From: an uncultured Bacteroidota bacterium
GTDB lineage: Bacteria; Bacteroidota; Bacteroidia; B-17B0; Aurantibacillaceae
Reading direction: 5' to 3'
Length of the DNA: 64,000 nt
Assembly (NCBI GenBank): GCA_903834765.1
Contig: CAILKE010000046.1
Span: 21,537 to 85,536, forward strand
Under the pieces are notes generated by a model that saw nothing but the letters and a program-made list of their open reading frames with translations, was not told the origin of the DNA and did no database searches. Position numbers and translations under genes: made by a program. Below are positions 54,098 to 63,400 of the stretch, piece by piece. Numbering within the stretch: position 1 is the first letter of the stretch; every line of letters begins with the position of its first letter.

Positions 54098-56257
54098 ATG
54101 AAAAAACAATTATTTACCATTTTAGCAGGAGCAGGTTTATGCTTAGGTTCTTATGCTCAGCTACAAAATCAAGGATTGACACTTAAGCCTTGTAATACTT
54201 ACGCAGCCATGGAAGAAGTTTTTACAGCCGATCCATCTGCAAAGTCACGTTATAATTTAATGCAATCTCAATTGGAACTAGAATATCAGCAGGCTATTCA
54301 TCAACAAGCATTATCAAAAACTGCTGCAGTAACTTACACTATACCTGTAGTATTTCATATTTTGCATTTAGGAGGGTCAGAAAATATTTCTGATGCAACA
54401 GTTATTGCAGCAATGACTCAAATTAATAAAGATTATTCAAAGTTAGGATCTGATACCTCTGCCATTAGTTCATTGTTTTCTTCTTTATATGTAAAAGCTA
54501 ACATTACTTTTGCATTAGCTAAAAAGGATCCAAATGGTAATTGTACAAATGGAATTATTCATCATTATGACGCAAATACCAATTGGGTTCAATCAAGTTC
54601 GCCTTACAGTTATTCAGGTTCAGGAACAAACAGATGGCCTACAAATAAATATTTAAATGTATATGTCGTAAAATGTATTGAAGGAGGAGCTAGTTCTCCA
54701 TGTCCACCGGTAAGTAGTTTTATTGGAGGCTATACTTATTTACCAGGAACTTGGGCAACAAATTCTTCAAGTGATGCTATAGTTTATCGTTCAGATCAAC
54801 TATCTGGTTTATCGGCAAGAGCTTTAAGTCATGAAATTGGACATTGGTTAAACTTGAGTCATACCTTTGGTAATACTAATAATCCTGGAGTTACTTGTGG
54901 TAATGATGCGGTTTCTGATACACCTCCAACTAAAGGGAATTTCAGTACCTGCCCTTCAAGTGGAGGAACAAATACATGCGATCCTAGCACTAATCAAAAC
55001 GTAGAAAATTTTATGGATTATTCTTCTTGTCCAAAAATGTTCACTCAAGGCCAAGTAACAGCTATGAGAACTGCTATTGCAAGCGCAACTTCAGGCCGAA
55101 GCAATCTTATTTCCGCTACAAATTTAACAGCCACAGGCTTATCAGGAACTTATACCTGCTCACCAGTTGCTGATTTTAAAGTGAATAAAACGATATTATG
55201 TTCTGGACAAACACTTACTTTTACAGATTTAAGTCAAGTTGGAACATCTGGAACTCTTGCTTGGAATTTCCAAGGAGGAACACCAGCAACTTCTACAGCA
55301 TCATCGGTAGTAGTTACTTATCCAACAGCAGGTACATACTCTGTTAGTTTAATAGCAACTAATGCCAATGGCACTAACACCAAAAATCAACTATCTTATG
55401 TTAAAGTTACAAATGGAGCTAGCGGTATTGCTACTCCTTATAGTCAAAATTTTGAAGTAGCGGGTTTACCTGCTGATATCTCTGTAATTAATGGTAATAC
55501 TGGTTCAATAACTTGGTCACAAAACACAGCTACTGGCGGAAATTCAACTTCAAAAAGTATTTATTTAAATAATGCATCAGCTAGTACTGGTGGTAATTTA
55601 GATATTTTTGAAACTTCTATTTTCGATTTTAGCAATACAACTAATGTAAGTTTATCTTATTGGTACGCGTATGCTAAAAAATCAGCTACTCAAGTTGATA
55701 CATTTAAAGTACAATATAGTTTTGATTGTGGCGGTTCATGGAGTAATGTGATAGGGATTCCTTCAATTGCAACAATGGCTTCGAATACAGGTGGTACTTC
55801 ATCAGCGGCTTTTGTTCCAACTGCCGCACAATGGAAGCAGGCAAATATTGCAAGCTCTTTATTAACCACTCTTAACAATAAGCCAAGTGTGAAATTCCGT
55901 TTTTATTTTAGAGCTGATGCAACTGTAGGTAGTTCAAACAACATTTACATTGATGAAATAAATTTATCAGGATCGGTTGGTTTAAATGAATTAGAAAATA
56001 TGATTGGCTTAACTATTTATCCTAACCCAACCAATGCAAGTTCAACTATTGATTTTACAATAACTGGAAATGAAACAAGCAAAATATCTGTTACGGATAT
56101 TGTTGGGCGTGTAGTAGAAGAATCAGCTACACCGGTTATAAATGGCAAAAATGTATCATATACTGTTAATAAAAATGGCGCTTTAGCTAAAGGAATTTAC
56201 ATTGTAAATATTGATGTAAACAACCAACGCATCTCTAAAAAATTAATTATTGAATAA
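54098..56257 (+). CDS. Secreted M43 metalloprotease with PKD and T9SS sorting domains
   Basis: A 719-residue exported protease. Signal peptide about 1-20 (ending LGSYAQ). The catalytic zinc motif HEIGHWLNLSH is near residue 245, with the Met-turn ENFMDYSSCPKMF. A PKD domain spans about 345-435 (ADFKVNKTILCSGQTLTFTD and VVVTYPTAGTYSVSLIATN). A jelly-roll (MAM/choice-of-anchor-like) domain covers about 440-625. The C-terminal 85 residues (from LTIYPNPTNASS to SKKLIIE) form a T9SS type A sorting domain. The last 23 bases of the gene are repeated exactly at 57067-57089. Confidence 0.9.
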   Translation: MKKQLFTILAGAGLCLGSYAQLQNQGLTLKPCNTYAAMEEVFTADPSAKSRYNLMQSQLELEYQQAIHQQALSKTAAVTYTIPVVFHILHLGGSENISDATVIAAMTQINKDYSKLGSDTSAISSLFSSLYVKANITFALAKKDPNGNCTNGIIHHYDANTNWVQSSSPYSYSGSGTNRWPTNKYLNVYVVKCIEGGASSPCPPVSSFIGGYTYLPGTWATNSSSDAIVYRSDQLSGLSARALSHEIGHWLNLSHTFGNTNNPGVTCGNDAVSDTPPTKGNFSTCPSSGGTNTCDPSTNQNVENFMDYSSCPKMFTQGQVTAMRTAIASATSGRSNLISATNLTATGLSGTYTCSPVADFKVNKTILCSGQTLTFTDLSQVGTSGTLAWNFQGGTPATSTASSVVVTYPTAGTYSVSLIATNANGTNTKNQLSYVKVTNGASGIATPYSQNFEVAGLPADISVINGNTGSITWSQNTATGGNSTSKSIYLNNASASTGGNLDIFETSIFDFSNTTNVSLSYWYAYAKKSATQVDTFKVQYSFDCGGSWSNVIGIPSIATMASNTGGTSSAAFVPTAAQWKQANIASSLLTTLNNKPSVKFRFYFRADATVGSSNNIYIDEINLSGSVGLNELENMIGLTIYPNPTNASSTIDFTITGNETSKISVTDIVGRVVEESATPVINGKNVSYTVNKNGALAKGIYIVNIDVNNQRISKKLIIE
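56235..56257 (+). repeat. 23-bp direct repeat, left copy, at the 3' end of the M43 gene
   Basis: The last 23 bases of the protease gene, encoding KKLIIE and its stop, recur without mismatch at 57067-57089. Between the copies are a terminator, an inverted repeat and one gene. Confidence 0.7.
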
Positions 56258-56274
56258 TTAACTTTATGTCATTT

Positions 56275-56312
56275 AAAAGCCCCTTTTTATTTCTAACAGG
56301 GGGCTTTTTTGT
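56275..56312 (+). terminator. Intrinsic terminator after the M43 gene
   Basis: AAAAGCCCC (56275-56283) pairs with GGGGCTTTT (56100-series continuing at 56300-56308), with a 16-base loop and a T run. Confidence 0.85.
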
Positions 56313-56395
56313 TTGCTTCGGTATTTCAGTAAACTAAGTAACCGAGGCATTTTACTTGAATGATGCAAAGAAGATGAAATACAACTTCTCCTTAG

Positions 56396-56419
56396 CATTT
56401 CAAATGAAGCGGAGCGGGA
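56396..56419. repeat. Left arm of imperfect inverted repeat flanking the DUF3592 gene
   Basis: GGAGCGGGA (56411-56419) is perfectly complementary to TCCCGCTCC at 57024-57032. Extended outward, 19 of 24 positions match (arms 56396-56419 and 57024-57047). Confidence 0.5.
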
Positions 56420-56503
56420 ATAACTTTTAAAAGTGAAAAATAAATAAAAATTAAAAACAAAAGTCTATTTTTGATTGGCACAATAAAAAGGGAAGACTTC
56501 AGT

Positions 56504-57010
56504 ATGAAAAAACAACAAAAGAAAAATAACTTATTCATAGCATGTTTAATAGTTGGATTATTTGTTTTAATCCCAGCTTTTGTAATAAAAAAAAATGAAG
56601 ATAAAAATCAGAAATACAAAAACTGGTTATCAACTGAAGGTATTGTAACGAAATGCAATCGTTCTAGTATATCAAACGGAACAAGTAATTTTGGAAGCAA
56701 AACTTCTAGTTCCACAACTTTTGAAGAGGTGACATTTTCTTATAACATAGATGGGGAAGAAAAATCAAGTATAACTAAAACAAGTAACGCTATAAAAACA
56801 GTTAACAATGCTCCATTAATAGAAGGCTGTAAAATTCACATTTTATATAATCCAACAAATCATCAAGATATTATTGTTGACGTTATAAAAGTAGATCAAT
56901 TAAATAGTGATAATCTATTTATAGCATCATTCGTTCTAATTACAATAGGTTTTTTAGGTGTCATAATATCTATCGTTAATCGAAGAAAAACTATAACCCC
57001 TGATGCTTAG
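56504..57010 (+). CDS. Two-TM DUF3592-like protein in a possible small cassette
   Basis: A 168-residue membrane protein: TM1 at about 11-29, an extracytoplasmic middle (about 30-135, TEGIVTKCNRSS, EVTFSYNIDGEE, KIHILYNPTNHQDIIV), and TM2 at about 140-158. The pattern of a strand-rich domain with YNPTNHQD-like motif between two helices is that of DUF3592. Function unknown. The start is ATG 56504, which follows a purine-rich stretch; an earlier TTG at 56471 is less likely. It is flanked by inverted repeats (56396-56419, 57024-57047) and by a 23-bp direct repeat, so it may be a recent insertion. Confidence 0.65.
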   Translation: MKKQQKKNNLFIACLIVGLFVLIPAFVIKKNEDKNQKYKNWLSTEGIVTKCNRSSISNGTSNFGSKTSSSTTFEEVTFSYNIDGEEKSSITKTSNAIKTVNNAPLIEGCKIHILYNPTNHQDIIVDVIKVDQLNSDNLFIASFVLITIGFLGVIISIVNRRKTITPDA

Positions 57011-57023
57011 ATTTCACTTCTTG

Positions 57024-57047
57024 TCCCGCTCCTATGCATTTTAATTG
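57024..57047. repeat. Right arm of imperfect inverted repeat flanking the DUF3592 gene
   Basis: Reverse-complement partner of 56396-56419; 9 bp at the inner end are perfect and 19 of 24 positions match overall. Confidence 0.5.
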
Positions 57048-57066
57048 CGCGGAACGTTAAACACAA

Positions 57067-57089
57067 CTAAAAAATTAATTATTGAATAA
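57067..57089 (+). repeat. 23-bp direct repeat, right copy
   Basis: Identical to 56235-56257. Read in frame with the preceding bases it gives NTTKKLIIE and a stop, the end of a T9SS sorting domain with no gene attached. It is followed by an intrinsic terminator. Confidence 0.7.
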
Positions 57090-57114
57090 GAATCAAGAGA
57101 TTATTTATAATTTT

Positions 57115-57147
57115 AACGCTGTTAAGAAGATTCTTAACAGCGTTTTT
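57115..57147 (+). terminator. Strong hairpin terminator just upstream of miaE
   Basis: A perfect 14-bp stem (57115-57128 with 57131-57144), minimal loop and a T run. It ends about 22 bases before the miaE ATG. Confidence 0.8.
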
Positions 57148-57169
57148 ATTAATCCCAAAATTACTAGCC

Positions 57170-57754
57170 ATGCTTGGTTTAAAATTAGGAACAGACCCTC
57201 GCTGGGTAAATATTGTTGAGAAAAACATTGAAGAGATATTAACAGATCATGCCTATTGCGAGCAAAAAGCAGCTACTAATGCATTGTCTATTTTAATAAG
57301 CTATCCTTATCATACCGATTTAGTGGACGACATGCTCTCTTTGGCAAAGGAAGAATTAACGCATTTTGAAATGGTGCATCAAAAAATAAAAGACAGAGGA
57401 TTAACTCTTGGTTTTGAGCGTAAAGATGAATATGTGGGCGAGTTATACAAGTTTATGCGCAAGGGCCATCGCAAAGAAATAGTACTGATTGATCGTTTGC
57501 TTTTTGGTGCGATGATAGAGGCTCGCAGTTGCGAACGATTTAAGTTATTGTCGGAGCAAATAAATGATGCTGATTTAAAAGAATTTTATAGAGAATTGAT
57601 GATCAGTGAAGCAGGGCATTACACGTTGTTTATTGGATTTGCACGTAAATATGGTAACGACGTAGAAGATGTTGATGCGCGTTGGGAACAATGGCTCGAA
57701 TATGAGGCAAACGTTTTAAAAAACTATGGCAAAAAAGAAACGATTCATGGGTAA
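57170..57754 (+). CDS. miaE: tRNA-(ms2io6A)-hydroxylase
   Basis: A 194-residue di-iron ferritin-like hydroxylase that hydroxylates the isopentenyl group of ms2i6A37 in tRNA. Iron ligands are visible: Glu in DHAYCEQKAATNAL, the ExxH in KEELTHFEMVH, Glu in MIEARSCERF and the second ExxH in SEAGHYTLF. The length fits MiaE. Start ATG 57170. The gene is preceded immediately by a terminator hairpin, so its promoter must overlap or lie very close to it, or it depends on read-through. Confidence 0.9.
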   Translation: MLGLKLGTDPRWVNIVEKNIEEILTDHAYCEQKAATNALSILISYPYHTDLVDDMLSLAKEELTHFEMVHQKIKDRGLTLGFERKDEYVGELYKFMRKGHRKEIVLIDRLLFGAMIEARSCERFKLLSEQINDADLKEFYRELMISEAGHYTLFIGFARKYGNDVEDVDARWEQWLEYEANVLKNYGKKETIHG

Positions 57755-57831
57755 ACTTCAAACTTTAAGAATTGACGCATTTAATTAACTACCGCATACA
57801 TTGGTAATGGTGCGATTTAGCTTGACTTTAG

Positions 57832-57855
57832 TTTCTTTTGGTCAAGCAAAAGAAA
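57832..57855. repeat. Hairpin repeat between miaE and eno
   Basis: TTTCTTTTG (57832-57840) pairs with CAAAAGAAA (57847-57855); an overlapping GCTTGAC / GTCAAGC pair surrounds it. It resembles the hairpins at 8028 and 51714 in layout, and shares GCTTGACTTT with 1130-1139. Confidence 0.4.
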
Positions 57856-57946
57856 AATAAAAACAAAGTATTGAGCGAACTTTAATCATCCCATATAGTT
57901 ATTCACTATTTATTCAAAACGACCTTAAGTTTCAAAAAACTTTATC

Positions 57947-57954
57947 TAATTTTG
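57947..57954 (+). promoter_or_regulatory. Putative eno promoter -7 element
   Basis: TAATTTTG matches TAnnTTTG, about 34 bases before the eno ATG. No clear TTTG box lies 19-21 bases upstream. Confidence 0.4.
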
Positions 57955-57967
57955 CGCACCTTATTAA

Positions 57968-59281
<1,314 letters not shown>

Positions 59282-59326
59282 AGAGTTTAATTTTAGAGGA
59301 ATAACTCCATAGAAGGTATATTTTCT

Positions 59327-59365
59327 AAAAAAGGTTTAGTGGTTAATTCACTAAACCTTTTTTAT
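59327..59365 (+). terminator. Intrinsic terminator after eno
   Basis: A perfect 15-bp stem (59327-59341 with 59349-59363), a 7-base loop and a T run. Confidence 0.85.
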
Positions 59366-59776
59366 GCCTTTAATATTGGGTAACACAGGCCTTTTGGTTG
59401 TAATTTTTATGTTAAGTTCAATTATTATTCAAATTATTTTAAGCTAGCGTGAGAATCCCTCTATTATTTGCTAATAAATGATACTAACGGTTTAATTTTA
59501 TTGATAGTTTAGAGTAATTCCTAAAAATGGAAAAAATAACAAGCGAGTTCTTTTTTTGTTTTGAATTTTGTTATTTCGCAGTCGATTTTAAAATTAAGAT
59601 GTTTTTTGTAAAATGTCTTAATTTTTAATTGGAATAAATTGCCTCTTACTGTAATGTTTAAGGATTAAAAAGTTCGTTTGATTTATAAACAAGTATGAGC
59701 ATTAATTTTAACAATAATAGAGCAAATAAAAAATCGTCAAAATCAGATAATATATAATTTTTAATAATTCAAAATC
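59366..59776. other. Gene-free AT-rich region upstream of the secreted protein
   Basis: No gene was seen in these 411 bases. One hairpin is present: AAAATTAAGA (59590-59599) with TCTTAATTTT (59616-59625), no U tract after it. It may hold the promoter and leader of the downstream surface-protein genes; no consensus promoter was found. Confidence 0.5.
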
Positions 59777-60445
59777 ATGAATAAACCCTTATCCATAATT
59801 TTTTTAATGTTTTTTGTTTTTTCAATACATGCAAAAAACATCAGCCAACTACCAATTAATGGTGAGCATGTAGAGAATCAAAAAATCGCATTTGGTGAAG
59901 CATTTTCTTACAAGTTAGATGATAATACTTCTTGGAAAATCATTAACAGTGAAACTTTTTCAGTTTTGAATTCAGGCACTGGATCAATTGAAAAAATGAC
60001 ATTTTCCACTCCCGGAAATTTTGAAATTGAAATCTCTGAAGTTATTAGTACAAGCGCAAATGATTGTAAACATGGCCACTTTCCTCATAAAATTATGATA
60101 GAGGTTAGTCCAATTAAAATGATATTTGATTTCGCCACAATTAAGTTTAGTAATGAAATTATTGGTGGTCAATCGCAATCTAGTAATGAAATTTCTGTAG
60201 ATGTATATATTGAAAGCTTTAATAATGAAAAAGTTGTTTTTAACGATGGAAAAGTTATTAGTGCTGGGGTAGGGGTTAATATTGATGGGACATTAAAAAG
60301 TAATGGTGCCGCTTTAAAACAAGGTATTAATCATCTTGTGTATACATTAAAAGGGCAGGCAACTCGTGGAACTTATATTATGTTTGATTTTTTAGACATC
60401 AATAACCAAACTGTAAGCTACACTTATCCATCTATTATTAAATAA
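59777..60445 (+). CDS. Secreted protein of unknown function
   Basis: A 222-residue protein with a signal peptide (about 1-19, ending FSIHAK). The mature part is strand-rich, with no membrane helix, no lipobox and no T9SS sorting domain. A short CKHGHFPHK stretch could bind metal. I do not recognise the family. Its stop is 39 bases before the ATG of the adhesin-like gene on the same strand, so the two are likely co-transcribed and may work together at the cell surface. Start ATG 59777. Confidence 0.65.
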   Translation: MNKPLSIIFLMFFVFSIHAKNISQLPINGEHVENQKIAFGEAFSYKLDDNTSWKIINSETFSVLNSGTGSIEKMTFSTPGNFEIEISEVISTSANDCKHGHFPHKIMIEVSPIKMIFDFATIKFSNEIIGGQSQSSNEISVDVYIESFNNEKVVFNDGKVISAGVGVNIDGTLKSNGAALKQGINHLVYTLKGQATRGTYIMFDFLDINNQTVSYTYPSIIK

Positions 60446-60484
60446 TATTTTTATATGAATTCTTTAATTAAATTACAATTTAAC

Positions 60485-63400
60485 ATGAAACATAAAATTC
60501 TGATAGGCTTAATGCTATCATTATTTTCTACAACAGGAATAATAGCTCAATGTGGATTTTTACCTACCTGTTCAAGTACTAATTATTTGCACTTTGGTAT
60601 GGGCTCAACGACCAATGCAACAAGTTTAGAGTATGACAATTTCGTTTCTGCTTACCATAGTACCGTTGTAAGAACTTCTTCTGGAGTTTATAAAGTGTGG
60701 GGAGAGGATATGGCTAATGATGGAGCAACAGATGTATTAGCTCCAACACTAATCAATAGTATTAATTACCCAGCTCTCGGAAGCGCCTCTGTATTGAAAG
60801 TAGGCCTTGCATCACAAAATGGAAATACGGTACAAGGAGTTTTATTGGCAACCGATGGTTTATACGCTTGGTCATTTGAGAATTCAATTTTACATACTAA
60901 TATTACTAGTAGTACTGCTTTTCAAAAATTAACCATTAATGGTCAGACAGACGGCTTACCTGCTGGAGTAAACCCTACTGATGTTAAAATGATGTTTGCT
61001 ACTTATCACACTTTAGCAATAGTAACTTGTTCTGGAGCTGTATATGTAATCACTTGTGGTCGAGCCGAAAATACTGGCACTGGAATAACCGGTGCTATAA
61101 GTGCTGCCAATGCAGTTAAGTGGTTTCAGGTTACAGAAGCAACTGCAGGAAATCCAAATATATCTAATGTTATTCAAATAAGAGGAACTGAGAATACGTT
61201 GTTCGCTCTAAAATCGGACGGAACATTATGGACTTGGGGACAGGAAACCTATTTAGGTAATGGTTCTCTTCAGGCAGCTATCAGTCGTGCAACCTTAATG
61301 ACATCACCACCTAATGCTAACCCAATCAAAATGATTGGAGCAACAAGTGAAGGCGCAGTTGCTAGTTATTATGTATTGAATGCAGATGGAAACTTGTATG
61401 GATTAGGCGGAAATACTTTGAAACAACTAGGTGACTGGACAGCTACAGATAGAACAGGTTGGGTTCAACCAAGATACAATTCAGCTGCTGGACCAGTAAT
61501 GAATAATATCCATTGGATCTCTCCTCAAGAGCAAACTGATCAGTTTGCAAATATTAATGTTCTTACTGTTGATTCAACAAACTATAATTGGGGTCACCAA
61601 GATGGAGCAATGTTAGGAAGGGGAGCAGGAGTTAATGGTAACTATGATCCAGGTATTCCGGGTGGATTAACAGTAGCGGATAAAGTTTTAGCAGTTGAAA
61701 CAGGTGGACATACATCGATGTTGGCAAAAAAATGTCAAGATTTCTTTGGATACGTTGGTCATAGAGTGAGAGGAAGTATGGGAGATGGAACCACTAATAC
61801 TACTAACGAGAATGTTTATACATTTGCAACTGCCATTGTATATATCTGTGGTGCCAGTACAATTGATGTGGGAGTATCAGGAACACCCACTTTTGGTCCA
61901 ACTGGATTGTATTGTAATGGATCTTCAACAAACTTATTACCTTCACCAAGTGGTGGAGTATTGAGTATTTCTTCAGGGCCAGCAACACTTGCAGGCACAG
62001 TTATTACTTTTACTGGAACCGGTACAACCACAGTAAATGTTCAATATATGGTTGCTTTACCGGGTTGCTCTGTTGTGAAAACAGCAACTACAACTTTATT
62101 AACAGAAAATTGTTCTATACCACCAGTAGCAGTTACGAATTCATTAACCACGCTTCAAAACACTGTTACCACAGGAGATTTATCAACCAATGATACAGGA
62201 GTAGGTGCCAGTAATAGTCCAACATTTACAGTTACTCAACCTTCAGCAACCACAGGAACAATAACTGTAAATGCATCCACAGGTGGCTATACATTTACCC
62301 CAAATCCAAGTTATGTGGGTTCAGGAAGTACAACTTATACTTTATGTAATAATACAGGAAGTTGTTCAAGTACAACCATTACTTACACGGTTAATTCGAT
62401 ACCGTCATTAACAGTTACAGCATCATCTACATCCCTTTGTGTCGGATCTTCGTCATCATTAACTGTAACAGGAGCGAATAGCTATACTTGGAATCCAGGT
62501 AATTCAACTGGATCAACTATAATTGTTACACCATCTGTAACAACTATCTATACTGTAACAGGTGCAAATGCTGCAGGAATTACAAATACGCAAACTGTAA
62601 GTGTAACAGTAAATTCTTTACCAACATTAACAGCTACAGCATCGTCGTCAGCAATTTGTATTGGTGGTACAGCAACTTTAACATCAAGCGGCGCAACAAC
62701 TTATACATGGAATCCAAGTGCGTCAACAGGAACAGCGGTAGTTGTTACTCCAACTGCAACAACTGTTTATACAGTAACAGGAACTAATGCAAGTGGCTGT
62801 ATAAATTCAGAAACCGTTAGTTTAACAGTAAATACTTTGCCAACTGCAGGAATAACCAATAGCACAGGCACTACTACATTAAATTGTACAACCACATCAA
62901 TTAATGTTACAGCAACAGGCGGAACAAGTTATGCTTGGTCTGGCGGTTTAGGAAGTTCAGCAACTGCTACAATTACAAATCCAGGAACCTATACAGTAAC
63001 AGCAACCGGAGCCAATGGTTGTAGTTCGCAATCAGTGATTACGGTTTCTCAAAACACCACTGCACCAACTGTAGGAATAACCAATAGCACAGGCACAACA
63101 ACTTTAAATTGTACAACTACATCAATTAATGTTACAGCAACTGGAGGGACAAGTTATACATGGTCTGGCGGTTTAGGAAGTTTAGCAACTGCTACAATTA
63201 CAAATCCAGGAACCTATACCGTAACTGCAACCGGAGCAAATGGTTGTAGTTCGCAATCAGTGATTACGGTTTCTCAAAACACCACTGCGCCAACTGTAGG
63301 AATAACCAATAGCACAGGTACTACTACTTTAAATTGTACAACAACAGCTATTAATGTTACAGCAACAGGAGGAACAAGTTATACTTGGTCTGGTGGTTTA

